A DNA stretch of 64,000 nt from the NCBI GenBank assembly GCA_014647935.1, contig BMQD01000003.1, positions 62,001-126,000 on the forward strand, read 5' to 3'. Shown piece after piece: positions 34,812 through 43,550 of the stretch (within the stretch, counting starts at the first letter, position 1; every line of letters begins with the position of its first letter). The position numbers and the translations under genes were made by a program. The notes under the pieces were generated by a model that saw only the letters and a list, made by a program, of their open reading frames with translations, ran no database searches and was not told the origin of the DNA. This DNA is from Planomonospora parontospora. Lineage in GTDB: Bacteria > Actinomycetota > Actinomycetes > Streptosporangiales > Streptosporangiaceae.

Positions 34812-35228
34812 ATGACCGGTCTGACGGTGCTGCTGGTGACGCTCGCCGCGGCCGCGCTCGCGGGCGTGGCGCTGCGGCGGCGCGGCGGCGTGCCGCGCGA
34901 GGTGAGGGGCGACGTGCAGCGGATGACTCCGGACGACCTCGGTGCGGAGCTGGGTGAGCGGGCCACGCTGGTGCAGTTCTCCAGCGCCTTCTGCCAGCCG
35001 TGCCGGGCCACCCGCCGGATCCTCGCCGAGGTGGCGGAGATGGTGCCCGGTACGGCGCACGTGGAGATCGACGCCGAGTCCCGGCTGGAGCTGGTCCGCT
35101 CCCTGGACATCCTGCGCACCCCCACCGTGCTTATCCTCGACCGGTCGGGGTATGTGGTGAAGCGTGCCTCGGGCCAGCCACGGAAGGCCGACGTCATCGG
35201 GGCGCTGGGCCTCGCCATCGGTGAGTGA
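34812..35228 (+). CDS. Membrane-anchored thioredoxin-like protein
   Basis: 138 residues: a TM helix (about 2-23) then a thioredoxin fold with the active site 'FCQPCRATRR' and the cis-Pro segment 'ILRTPTVLIL'. The CxPC site and location ahead of the sulfurtransferase genes match the ThiX/thioredoxin gene beside cysA2 in mycobacteria. Likely a reductant for sulfur transfer. The ATG at 34812 lacks a strong ribosome site. Confidence 0.85.
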   Translation: MTGLTVLLVTLAAAALAGVALRRRGGVPREVRGDVQRMTPDDLGAELGERATLVQFSSAFCQPCRATRRILAEVAEMVPGTAHVEIDAESRLELVRSLDILRTPTVLILDRSGYVVKRASGQPRKADVIGALGLAIGE

Positions 35229-35328
35229 GCGGGGCACCTTATCGCCTTCCGGATCACCCTGTCTCAGAAACTGGACAGGGATGTGACAGATAGCGGGACG
35301 CCGGGGTAATGTCATCGCCATGCACCCC

Positions 35329-35403
35329 ATGACAGAGCTGCTGACGAAGCGGCGCGCGGTCGACTTCTGCCGCGTCGCCACCGCGCTCTGTCGCGTTTCC
35401 TGA
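35329..35403 (+). CDS. Cysteine-containing leader peptide (24 residues)
   Basis: A tiny ORF whose product is 'MTELLTKRRAVDFCR' followed by 'VATALCRVS'. Basic leader peptides with a '...RRAVDxCRxATALCR' end are widespread in actinobacteria ahead of sulfur-assimilation genes. Ribosome stalling at Cys codons is thought to couple downstream expression to cysteine supply. ATG 35329 (or 35320, three residues longer). It lies 62 bases before the DUF4395-sulfurtransferase-DUF1416 operon. Confidence 0.8.
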   Translation: MTELLTKRRAVDFCRVATALCRVS

Positions 35404-35464
35404 GGGCGATCCCAAGCGGCCCCGGCCGCACCCGATCTGCACGACCCTTCAGGAGCATCGCACG

Positions 35465-35863
35465 ATGCAGGCTGATCCCAGAGCCCTTCGCTTCGCCGCG
35501 ACCGCAACCGCCGTCGTCCTCGCGCTCGTCCTCGTCACGGACAGCGTGTGGCTGCTGGCGGCCCAGACCGCGGTGTTCGCGCTGGGCGCCGTCGGCGCCT
35601 CGCCGTACGGGATGGTTTTCAAGGGGATTGTGAAGAGCCCTCCCAGGGACCTGGAGGACGCCCGGCCGCCGCGCTTCGCGCAGCGGGTCGGACTCGCCTT
35701 CGCCCTGGCGGCCCTGGTCGGACACGCAACGCAGATCGCGCCACTGGCCCTCGGCGCCACCGCCGCGGCCCTGTTCGCCGCCTTTCTCAACGCCGCATTC
35801 GGCTTCTGCCTCGGCTGCGAGACGTATTTGATCATCCGCCGCCTACTGCCCGCCGCAAGATAA
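35465..35863 (+). CDS. DUF4395 membrane protein
   Basis: 132 residues with four hydrophobic segments. 'FGFCLGCETYLIIRRLLP' at the C-terminus, with its paired cysteines, and the 'GIVKSPPRDLEDARPPRFAQ' loop fit DUF4395. The family is found beside thioredoxins and rhodaneses and may pass sulfur or electrons across the membrane, but this is unproven. ATG at 35465 with AGGAG upstream; 16 bases separate it from the sulfurtransferase. Confidence 0.85.
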   Translation: MQADPRALRFAATATAVVLALVLVTDSVWLLAAQTAVFALGAVGASPYGMVFKGIVKSPPRDLEDARPPRFAQRVGLAFALAALVGHATQIAPLALGATAAALFAAFLNAAFGFCLGCETYLIIRRLLPAAR

Positions 35864-35879
35864 TCCCGGAGGAATCCCA

Positions 35880-36719
35880 ATGAGCCGTTCCGCCGCCCTG
35901 GTGGACGCCGACTGGGTCGAGGCCAACCTCGACACCCCTGGTGTCGTTCTCGTCGAGGTCGACGAGGACACCAGCGCCTACGACAAGGGCCACATCCGTG
36001 GCGCCGTGAAGATCGACTGGAGGGACGACCTCCAGGACCCGGTCCGCCGCGACTTCGTGGACCGCGAGGGCTTCGAGGCGCTGCTGTCGGCCCGCGGCAT
36101 CGCCAACGACGACACCGTGGTGCTCTACGGCGGCAACAACAACTGGTTCGCCGCCTACGCCTACTGGTACTTCAAGCTCTACGGCCACGAGAACGTCAAG
36201 CTCCTCGACGGCGGCCGCAAGAAGTGGGAGCTCGACTCCCGCGAGCTGGTCACCGAGGTGCCGCAGCGCGCGGCCACCCAGTACAAGGCCAAGGAGCAGG
36301 ACAAGAACCTGCGCGCCTTCCGCGACGACGTGCTCGCCGCGATCGGCAAGCTCAACCTGGTCGACGTGCGCTCGCCCGACGAGTTCACCGGCAAGCTGCT
36401 CGCCCCGGCCCACCTCCCGCAGGAGCAGGCGCAGCGCGCCGGCCACGTGCCGACCGCCCGCAGCATCCCGTGGTCCAAGGCCGCGAACGACGACGGCACC
36501 TTCAAGTCCGACGAGGAGCTCAAGGCCCTCTACGAGGGCGCCGGCGTCGACTTCAGCAAGGACACCATCGCCTACTGCCGCATCGGCGAGCGCTCGGCGC
36601 ACACCTGGTTCGTGCTGCACGAGCTGCTCGAGCAGGCCAACGTCAAGAACTACGACGGATCGTGGACCGAGTACGGCTCGCTTGTGGGCGTGCCGGTCGA
36701 GTTGGGAGAGGCCCGATGA
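35880..36719 (+). CDS. Thiosulfate sulfurtransferase (two-domain rhodanese)
   Basis: 279 residues, two rhodanese domains. The inactive N-terminal domain has 'HIRGAVKIDWRDDLQDPVRR'; the C-terminal active loop is 'AYCRIGERSAHTWF' with Cys near residue 232. It corresponds to the CysA2/SseA-type enzyme of actinobacteria that moves sulfane sulfur from thiosulfate. ATG at 35880 has GGAGGAA. The stop overlaps the DUF1416 start. Confidence 0.94.
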   Translation: MSRSAALVDADWVEANLDTPGVVLVEVDEDTSAYDKGHIRGAVKIDWRDDLQDPVRRDFVDREGFEALLSARGIANDDTVVLYGGNNNWFAAYAYWYFKLYGHENVKLLDGGRKKWELDSRELVTEVPQRAATQYKAKEQDKNLRAFRDDVLAAIGKLNLVDVRSPDEFTGKLLAPAHLPQEQAQRAGHVPTARSIPWSKAANDDGTFKSDEELKALYEGAGVDFSKDTIAYCRIGERSAHTWFVLHELLEQANVKNYDGSWTEYGSLVGVPVELGEAR

Positions 36720-37015
36720 GCACCCAGGGTTGCGCAGCACCGGAGCAGACCGCCGCTCTTCCCGCCGGGATCGACCTGTCGACCCAGGCCGTCATCCAGG
36801 GCGTCGTGACGGGTGCGGGCACCGCCTACGCCCGCCTGCTGGACCACTCCGGCGAGTTCACCGGCGAGGTCGTCGTCTCGGAGGAGGGCGTCTTCCGCTT
36901 CTTCGCCGCTCCCGGTGACTGGACCGTCCGCATCATCGCGGGCGGCGGCGTCACCAAGGACGTCCCCGCCCAGGCCCGTCTGGGCGAGGTCACCCAGCTG
37001 GCCGTGGCCGTCTGA
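36716..37015 (+). CDS. DUF1416 protein (SseC-like)
   Basis: 99 residues, a compact beta-rich domain: 'QGVVTGAGTAYARLLDHSGE', 'VVSEEGVFRFFAAPGDWTVR' and 'KDVPAQARLGEVTQLAV'. The same gene follows cysA2 in mycobacteria (sseC). It has a carboxypeptidase-regulatory-like fold and unknown role in sulfur metabolism. ATG 36716 overlaps the sulfurtransferase stop. Confidence 0.92.
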   Translation: MSTQGCAAPEQTAALPAGIDLSTQAVIQGVVTGAGTAYARLLDHSGEFTGEVVVSEEGVFRFFAAPGDWTVRIIAGGGVTKDVPAQARLGEVTQLAVAV

Positions 37016-37136
37016 GCCGCACAGCGATCCGGCCGCGCAGATCTGCACGGTCAGACCTGTGCGGCCGGACCTGGCCGCACAGATCTGGCCGCACAGTGAG
37101 CTGAGCCGCGCGGCCGTCCAGGCCGCTCCGCGTGAG

Positions 37137-37176
37137 AAGGATCGGCGTCCCTCCTCGGTCAGGGACGCCGGTCCTT
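37137..37176 (+). terminator. Terminator of the sulfurtransferase operon
   Basis: AAGGATCGGCGTCCCT (37137-37152) pairs with AGGGACGCCGGTCCTT (37161-37176) with one mismatch, followed by a T-containing run. It lies ~120 bases after the DUF1416 stop. Confidence 0.75.
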
Positions 37177-37283
37177 CGCCTTTCCGGCGGTCGCCTGCCC
37201 CGCCGCCCCGCCTCCTCGAGCGGGGCCGGGTGGGAACGGTGTTCGGCTGTGACGTGGGGCGGTGGATCGCTACGATTCGTCGG

Positions 37284-38609
37284 GTGCCCGGAACGTCTGC
37301 TGCGTCCTCATCGTCCCCGTCCGCCCCGCCGGCCTCACCGCCGCAGGCCGCTAGACGGGCGCCCGCCCGGCTCACGGCGTACTCGCTGCCCCTGCACACC
37401 TTCAGGGTCTTCGGCGCCTGCGCGCTCTCGCTGGTGCTCTGGTTCTCCGCCGGGCGGGCGGTCCGCGCGGCGCTGATGTGGGCGGGCACCGAGCTGGCGC
37501 ACGGCGACTACCGGCAGGTGCGGCTCGTCGTCACGACGCTGATCTTCACGTTGATCGTACTGAACGAGCTCGTCGTCATGGTCGGCATGCTGCACTCGGT
37601 ACGCGGCGCGCTCCGCGAGATCCGGGTGCGCAGGGCGGAGGACGAGGGCGCGGACGAGAGCCTGTTCGGCGCGCTCAACCGGACCACGCTGCTCTTCGCC
37701 ACGATCTACCTGGCGTGGAGCTTCCACCGGGAGGACGCCCAGGAGTTCATCTCCCTGGACAGCATGAAGCAGATCAGCGAAGATTTCGGGCGGGTGGCCG
37801 CCGGAGGCGAGGGCGAGGCGGGCACCATCCTCCTCGGGCTGGACCTGCGGATCTCCGTCGGGATCGCGGTGGCGGCCTACATCCTCAAGACGCTGTTCGC
37901 CTGGCTGCACATGAACGGCAGGGTGCGGGGCGGCGGCATGCTCACGGCCTTCTTCGAGCTGGGCCTCGCCTTCTACGGCCTCAACGCGCTGTTCGCCCTC
38001 GCCGCGTCACGGGCGGACTGGTTGGACGAGCGGGCCGCCGTGGCCGCGGTAAAGGGCTGGTTCGAGGACCTGGAGAAGACCCTGCCATGGTGGAAGGGGT
38101 TCTGGGAGGGCGCCGGCGATCTCTGGCCGCTCCTCGTGGACGCGCTGATCGAGCCGCTCGCCTGGCTGGCCGTGGCGGCGCTCGTCTACGGCGCCTTCGC
38201 CGAGGACACGCGCGCGGTCGTCCGGGGGACCCGGCTGGAGACGGTCGCCGACCGGGTGGAGCGGACGCACGCCCTGACCCGCACGACCATGAGCGGTGCG
38301 ACGACCGGGTTCCGTGACCGCTGGGTCCCGCCGGTCAACGCCTTCAGGCTCGCCGCCCGCGGGGGCGCTCCGCTGTTCGGCGTGTTCTGCCTGTGCTACG
38401 TCGCCCTCCAGGTGGGCGCCGACTACGCGGGCCGCGGCGTGCGGGCGTTGATCGGCAATGACTTCCCCTTCTTCTGGCTGCTGTTCAGCAGCCCGGTAGA
38501 GTTCGTCGTGGATCTGATCGCCGGTGTGCTGACGGTCTGCCTGCTGGCGGCCGCGTTCGACGTCGCGGCCACCCGCAGCAGAGAGGCCGGGCAGGCGCTC
38601 ACCGCCTGA
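37284..38609 (+). CDS. Multi-TM membrane protein adjoining the HerA-like locus
   Basis: 441 residues from GTG 37284, seven bases after TACGAT, so leaderless. Hydrophobic segments are visible around residues 40-60, 80-105, 130-145, 190-215, 225-245, 290-310, 370-390 and 410-435. Charged loops such as 'REIRVRRAEDEGADESLFGA' lie between. No family recognised. It converges on, and overlaps by 11 bases, the proline-rich gene, so it may or may not belong to the locus beyond it. Confidence 0.8.
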   Translation: MPGTSAASSSSPSAPPASPPQAARRAPARLTAYSLPLHTFRVFGACALSLVLWFSAGRAVRAALMWAGTELAHGDYRQVRLVVTTLIFTLIVLNELVVMVGMLHSVRGALREIRVRRAEDEGADESLFGALNRTTLLFATIYLAWSFHREDAQEFISLDSMKQISEDFGRVAAGGEGEAGTILLGLDLRISVGIAVAAYILKTLFAWLHMNGRVRGGGMLTAFFELGLAFYGLNALFALAASRADWLDERAAVAAVKGWFEDLEKTLPWWKGFWEGAGDLWPLLVDALIEPLAWLAVAALVYGAFAEDTRAVVRGTRLETVADRVERTHALTRTTMSGATTGFRDRWVPPVNAFRLAARGGAPLFGVFCLCYVALQVGADYAGRGVRALIGNDFPFFWLLFSSPVEFVVDLIAGVLTVCLLAAAFDVAATRSREAGQALTA

Positions 38610-39897
38610 ACACCAGGACCTGGTCCTGGGGTTCGGTCTCCGTCTCGTCGGGTTTGAAGAGATCCTCCACGGGCTGCTCCTCCAGTGGGAGGCGCGCGGG
38701 GTGGGGAAGGACGTGGAGCTCGACCTCGTCGGCGACCTCCTGCGGCACCACGCTGACCGCGTTGTAGCGGTAGGCGGTGCCGATCTTGTGCTCCTTGACC
38801 TCCAGCGGGAGGTCTTTGTCGGAGACCAGGACCTGCCAGCTGCGGCCGTCGGGATGCACGGCCTTGATCGTGGGATCACCGCGCCGGATCACCCCCTCGG
38901 TGTCCAGGGAGGTCCTGAACACCGTGATCTTGAGCCATTTCCGGCCGGGCTTGGCCTTCCCCCCTCCCGGCAGGCTGTCCGCCGACTCGACCTGGGCCCG
39001 CCAGGCCACGTGCATGAGCGTCTTGCTGCCGCCCGGTTCCACGCTGTGGAAGTGCAGGGCCGGATAAAGCCTGGTCCGGTAGTAGTGGTAGCCGTCCCAG
39101 GTGGGGATCCCGACGGCCAGGGCGACCGCGACGAGCAGCCCGCCGATCCGCGGCGCCGTACGGCGCCGCGGTGCGGGGGCGGCGGCCCCGGCCGTCGGGG
39201 GGGTTTCCCCGGACGTTCTCGAGGCGTCCGGCGGGGAGGCGGGCGGAGGGACCGCGGGGGCCGGGTTGGGGGCCGCCACCGGGGACGCGGCGGTCACGGG
39301 AGCGGGGACACCCCGCGCGGGAGCGGAGGCGGGCCGCGGGAGCGGTGGCGTCGGGACCGCGGGGAAGGGCTGGGTCGACGACCCCGGTGACTCGCGCACG
39401 GGCCGGGGCACGGGCGGCCAGACCTGCTCGTCGGGGAAGACCTGCCGGGGGGCGGCCATCCAGGGCAGACCCGCGGGCGGCGGTTCCGAGGCGGCCGACT
39501 GCAGTGCCGGGCCGACGGGCGCCGCCGGGGTCACGGGCGGGGCTTGGACGGCCGGATGTCCGAAGGCGGGATCCGGGTGCCCGGGATGGGTCTCCGGCGG
39601 GGCCGAGCGTCCGAAGGCGGGATCCGGGGCGGTCGGGTGCCCGGGGTGGGTCTCCGGCGGGGCCGGATGTCCGAAGGCGGGATCCGGGTGCCCGGGGTGG
39701 GTCTCCGGCGGGGCCGGCCAGGCGCCGGAGGCGGGCCAGGGGGCGCCGCGGTAGGGCTCGCCCTCGTAGGGCGCACCGTGGGACCCGCCGTAGGGGCGGC
39801 CGTGAGACCGCCGGGGGGCCTCGGCGGGCGGTTCCTCCCGCCCGGGAGCGGACCAGTCCGGGAGGCCCGCGTTCTCCGGGGCCGGGGTGCCGGTCAC
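38599..39897 (-). CDS. Proline-rich single-TM protein, third gene of a membrane operon
   Basis: 432 residues from GTG 39897, overlapping the previous stop (GTGA). The first ~240 residues are Pro/His/Gly-rich and cytoplasmic by topology, with three copies of a 'PPETHPGHPDPAFG' unit. A TM helix 'IGGLLVAVALAVGIPTW' follows, then an extracytoplasmic beta-rich domain (~140 residues) beginning 'RLYPALHFHSVEPGGSKTL'. The disordered tail may bind cytosolic partners. Unknown family. Confidence 0.8.
   Translation of the reverse strand: MTGTPAPENAGLPDWSAPGREEPPAEAPRRSHGRPYGGSHGAPYEGEPYRGAPWPASGAWPAPPETHPGHPDPAFGHPAPPETHPGHPTAPDPAFGRSAPPETHPGHPDPAFGHPAVQAPPVTPAAPVGPALQSAASEPPPAGLPWMAAPRQVFPDEQVWPPVPRPVRESPGSSTQPFPAVPTPPLPRPASAPARGVPAPVTAASPVAAPNPAPAVPPPASPPDASRTSGETPPTAGAAAPAPRRRTAPRIGGLLVAVALAVGIPTWDGYHYYRTRLYPALHFHSVEPGGSKTLMHVAWRAQVESADSLPGGGKAKPGRKWLKITVFRTSLDTEGVIRRGDPTIKAVHPDGRSWQVLVSDKDLPLEVKEHKIGTAYRYNAVSVVPQEVADEVELHVLPHPARLPLEEQPVEDLFKPDETETEPQDQVLVFRR
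39553..39717 (-). repeat. Three tandem ~51-60-base repeats within the proline-rich gene
   Basis: Units begin 'ggatgtccgaaggcgggatc' (39553), 'gagcgtccgaaggcgggatc' (39604) and 'ggatgtccgaaggcgggatc' (39664). They encode the PPETHPGHP...DPAFG repeats; the middle unit is nine bases longer. Confidence 0.8.
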
Positions 39898-40604
39898 TGC
39901 TTACTCGTCAAGGGGTAGACGTCCTTCGCATCGGCGATCAGGCGTTGCGTGCCCGCCTCGTCCAGGCCCAGGTCGACCTCCACCTCCGGCTGGTAGGTCT
40001 CCCCGATGAACCCGTTCTTCAGCGGGAGCACGAACCGGGCGCCGGTCAGCGCGTTCACCGGGACCTCGAAGACCGCCACGCCCTCCGTCCACCAGCCCGG
40101 CTGGATGTAGGGGTTGACGATGGTCAGCGAGGAGTCGACCTTGTCGGTGGCCTGGTAGCGCTTGTCGTCGTCGGTCAGCAGCACCGGGGCCGCGAACTGC
40201 TGCGGCTCCCGGTGGGCGGTCGCCTCCAGCGTTACGACGACGAAGATCCCCGAGGTGGTGGCCTTCTCCACCTTCTCGGCGGCGTCCGTGGTCTGCACCG
40301 AGCGCGCGCCGTACACCCCCTTCACCCGGGCGGAGAAGCGCGAGGCGACGACCTCCTCGCCGAGGCCGCCGGTCCAGGTCAGCGCGGCACTGCTCTCCTC
40401 GCGGCCCAGGGCGGTGGACTGCAGGGCCACCGCGGCGGCTGCCAGGGCCAGACCGGCGAGCAGGGCGCCCGCGCGGCGCATCCGGCCCGGCCGCCGGGGC
40501 CGGCGGCGACGGCCGTCGGCCGGGCCGGGCGCGTCGGCCGGACCCACCGGGTTCGGGCCCACCGGGTTAGGGCCCGTCTGGCTCGTGGGAGGCGCGGAGC
40601 TCAT
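39894..40604 (-). CDS. Single-TM extracytoplasmic protein, second gene of the membrane operon
   Basis: 236 residues from ATG 40604, overlapping the upstream stop. A short Pro-rich basic tail, a TM helix 'AGALLAGLALAAAAVALQST' and an extracytoplasmic domain of beta strands follow: 'FVVVTLEATAHREPQQF', 'NPYIQPGWWTEGVAVFEVP' and 'GARFVLPLKNGFIGE'. The fold pattern suggests an immunoglobulin-like domain of the DUF4352 kind; this is a guess. Start and stop overlaps show strict co-translation with both neighbours. Confidence 0.8.
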   Translation of the reverse strand: MSSAPPTSQTGPNPVGPNPVGPADAPGPADGRRRRPRRPGRMRRAGALLAGLALAAAAVALQSTALGREESSAALTWTGGLGEEVVASRFSARVKGVYGARSVQTTDAAEKVEKATTSGIFVVVTLEATAHREPQQFAAPVLLTDDDKRYQATDKVDSSLTIVNPYIQPGWWTEGVAVFEVPVNALTGARFVLPLKNGFIGETYQPEVEVDLGLDEAGTQRLIADAKDVYPLTSKQ

Positions 40605-41245
40605 CAGCCCTCCTCCCCGCGCTCGACGGGCAGGGTGACCTGTGCCACGACCTTCGGCGGGGAGTCGTCCGCCGCCCCGTCCTGTTCCAGGATCCAGCTG
40701 CCCGTGACGATCGTGAACTGCTCCAGGAACTCGAACGTCCCCACGTCGAAGCGCACCTTCTCCGGAGGCTCCTGCCCCTCGGGCAGCTCGTAGCGGAGCA
40801 CGACGGTGGAGGCCACGCCAGGGTGCAGCTGCCGGCTCGGCACCCCCTCGTCGGCGATGTTCACGATGGGGCCGCCCTCGGGCGTGATCGCCGGGCTCAT
40901 CGCGAGCAGGCCCTTGGCGAAGAAATAGCCGTCCTTGCCCGGCGCCCCCGTGCCGGTGGTCTCGTCGCCCTTGTTCGTGACCTCGAGTTCGACCTCCAGG
41001 AACCGCCTGCCGCCGGGGCCGTACTCGTCCGGCTGGTAAACGGTCCGCGACGTCACGAACTTGGTGAGAAACTGTTTCTGATCCACGACGGCGCCGGGGC
41101 CGAGCTGCTTGGGAGGTTCTTTGGGAGCGTCGGCGAAGCCGCCGAGGGCGGCGGTGACCCCCAGGCCGGCGGAGAGGACCAGGGCGGTGACGGGCACTGC
41201 GATGGGGCGTCGCCGTCGGGTACCGCCGCCGGGGGGAGACGTCAT
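40604..41245 (-). CDS. Single-TM extracytoplasmic protein, first gene of the membrane operon
   Basis: 213 residues from ATG 41245. The N-terminal TM 'IAVPVTALVLSAGLGVTAAL' is followed by a beta-rich domain: 'RRFLEVELEVTNKGDETTG', 'AMSPAITPEGGPIVNIADEG', 'HPGVASTVVLRYELPEGQEP' and 'FLEQFTIVTGSWI'. It resembles the second gene in architecture. Divergent from the VirD4-like gene across 166 bases, suggesting joint regulation. Confidence 0.8.
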   Translation of the reverse strand: MTSPPGGGTRRRRPIAVPVTALVLSAGLGVTAALGGFADAPKEPPKQLGPGAVVDQKQFLTKFVTSRTVYQPDEYGPGGRRFLEVELEVTNKGDETTGTGAPGKDGYFFAKGLLAMSPAITPEGGPIVNIADEGVPSRQLHPGVASTVVLRYELPEGQEPPEKVRFDVGTFEFLEQFTIVTGSWILEQDGAADDSPPKVVAQVTLPVERGEEG

Positions 41246-41411
41246 GACAATGGATGGTAATCGCTGATCTCAGTACCGTCCGACTCATTCATCCCACATG
41301 TCACGATGAACGAGCGGAAAATACAGCGGATTGACCTGAACGCCGCCCCTGCGGCGGGTCCAGCTCATACGCTGTCACGGAGGCGGACGAGAGCCCGACG
41401 GCGGAGGTTCC

Positions 41412-43373
41412 GTGGCGGACGTGCATCCTGAGCATGCGCAGCTCCAGGCGGACCGGATCTACCTGGGCTGGCAGTACGCCCTGCTCCACCCGGACCCCGG
41501 TCCGGCCCCCAGGCGCCCGTCCCCCGCCGAGGATCCCGCCTTCGAGATCGACCCCGAATGGATGCGCCGCGAGCGGCTCAACGAGGACCTGCTCAACCGG
41601 CCGGTGAAGATCGTCCGTGGGTTCATGGTCGCGCTCGGCCTCCTCGTCGTCGCCATCTCCGCCACCGGGCTGCTGGACTGGTCGTTCGCCGCGGTCGGGC
41701 TGGCGGCCTCCCTGGGCGTCGCCGGGTTCTGCACCTACGCGGTCTACCAGGGCGACCGGGCGGTCCGCTACCGGATCGAGGAGCGCAGGACCGCCGTGGA
41801 CCGGCGGCGGCAGGAGCGCGACCGGGAGCTCTACCTCGCCCAGGAGGAGCACGCCGCCCGCTACCGCGAGTGGGCGGAGAAGAAGGAGCGCTACGACCGC
41901 CAGCTCACCTGGTACGCGGTGACCGTCCCCGACGAGATCGACCGCATCGACGTGGCCGGCGGCACGCTGCCCGGCTGGTCGGCGCTGATCACCCTGCTCG
42001 GCGCGACCCGCCTCTACAGCGGCGGCCACCTGACCGTGCTCGACCTGTCCGAGGGCGCGATCGCCAAGGACCTGATCGAGCTGGCCCGCCGGGGCGGCGA
42101 CGACCCGCTGGTCTGGGTGCTCCCGGTGGACCTGCCCCGGCTGGACCTGGGGGCGACGCTCGCGCCCGAGGCCTTCGCCGACGTCCTCGCCCACGTGGTG
42201 AGCGTCAGCGAGGAGCACCGCACCACCCGGGACCTGTCCTTCGACAACGCGATCCTGGAGCGGGTCCTGGAGGTCCTCGGCGCCAAGGCCACGATCAACC
42301 AGGTGACCGCCGCGCTCCGGGCGCTGGCCCAGGTTGGCGACCCCCGCGAGGACCTGCGCCTGGGCCTGATCACCGCCACCCAGCTGGAGCGGATCGGCAC
42401 GCTGTTCGGCCGCGGGGTCAGCGACCGGGTGGTGATCGAGCGGGCCTGGGCGCTGGAGTCGCAGCTGCGCAAGCTGGAGACGCTCGGCTCGGAGGCCGTA
42501 CGGCTCCCGCCCGCGCGTCTGCGGGTGGTCTCCATGGACCGGCAGGCCGGGGTGTTCGGCAACCGGGTCCTCGGCACCTACGTGGCCACCGCGCTCACCC
42601 ACATCCTGCGCCAGTCGCCCGGATCGGAGCGGCCCTGGTACCACACGATCATCGTCGCGGGGGCGGACAAGCTCCGCGGCGACGTGCTCGACCGGCTGAT
42701 GGACGCCTGCGAGACCTCCAGGACGGGGCTGGTGCTGACCTACCGGTCGCTGACGCCGACCGTGCGGGAGCGGCTGGGCCGGGGGCACGCGGCCGTGGCG
42801 TTCATGCGGCTGGGCAACGCCGAGGACGCCCGGGTGGCCAGCGAGCACGTCGGCACCGAGCACCGGCTGGAGCTCGCCCAGCTCACCGAGACCATCAGCG
42901 CCGCGGGCGCGGGGCTCGACGGCGGCTACACCTCCACGGTCGGCCAGACCGACGAGGAGGAGGACGCGCACGCCGCCGGCCACGCGGACCTGAAGGAGGA
43001 CATCACCGAGTCCACCGAGTGGGGGCGGCGGGCGACCAAGGCGCTGGGCGACACCGAGCGGGTGCTGCACCGCTCCCGGGAGTTCCTCGTCGAGCCCCAC
43101 CAGCTCCAGCAGCTCCCCACCACGTCAGTGATCGTCACCGACGCCACCGCGCAGGGCCGCCGGGTACGGCTGGCCGACGCCAACCCCGCGATCCTCACCT
43201 TCCCCAAGACGACGCTGGGGGAGTTCGAGGAGATCCGGGAGAGGCTGCTGGAGCCCTTCGCGGCGCGGGACGACCGGCCGCGCGAGCCGGACCGCGAGCC
43301 GAACCCCTTCGAGGACGCCCCGCCCAACCTCGGCCCGCCGCCGCCCCGCCTCGACTGGCGCCGGCGGCAGTGA
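41412..43373 (+). CDS. VirD4/TraD-like membrane protein without a Walker A motif
   Basis: 653 residues. Two TM helices (about 70-90 and 91-111) are followed by a charged coiled-coil-like stretch (115-165), then a large domain. Where a P-loop would stand the sequence reads 'GGTLPGWSALITLLGATRLY', with no GKT/S. A Walker-B-like strand 'YHTIIVAGADKLRG' near 410-422 and 'ETSRTGLVLTYRSLTPTVRE' then 'VASEHVGTEHRLELAQLTET' recall the C-terminal core of conjugative coupling ATPases. Likely a non-hydrolysing partner of the next gene. GTG 41412 with GGAGG. Function inferred; I do not know a named family. Confidence 0.78.
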   Translation: MADVHPEHAQLQADRIYLGWQYALLHPDPGPAPRRPSPAEDPAFEIDPEWMRRERLNEDLLNRPVKIVRGFMVALGLLVVAISATGLLDWSFAAVGLAASLGVAGFCTYAVYQGDRAVRYRIEERRTAVDRRRQERDRELYLAQEEHAARYREWAEKKERYDRQLTWYAVTVPDEIDRIDVAGGTLPGWSALITLLGATRLYSGGHLTVLDLSEGAIAKDLIELARRGGDDPLVWVLPVDLPRLDLGATLAPEAFADVLAHVVSVSEEHRTTRDLSFDNAILERVLEVLGAKATINQVTAALRALAQVGDPREDLRLGLITATQLERIGTLFGRGVSDRVVIERAWALESQLRKLETLGSEAVRLPPARLRVVSMDRQAGVFGNRVLGTYVATALTHILRQSPGSERPWYHTIIVAGADKLRGDVLDRLMDACETSRTGLVLTYRSLTPTVRERLGRGHAAVAFMRLGNAEDARVASEHVGTEHRLELAQLTETISAAGAGLDGGYTSTVGQTDEEEDAHAAGHADLKEDITESTEWGRRATKALGDTERVLHRSREFLVEPHQLQQLPTTSVIVTDATAQGRRVRLADANPAILTFPKTTLGEFEEIRERLLEPFAARDDRPREPDREPNPFEDAPPNLGPPPPRLDWRRRQ

Positions 43374-43550
43374 AACGCGCGGGCGCGTCAACGAAGGGTG
43401 CGGACAGGGTAATGGAGTGGTCAATGCCGGGGTGCCGGTCAGAGTGAGGTTCGACCGTAGTGCTGTCGCGAGGCCTCGCCCAGCACGGCGGAGCGATCGG
43501 TGAAGCGTCGACCCCCCGGCCCGGAGCCGGGGGCCCCGGGTGGAGACCAC

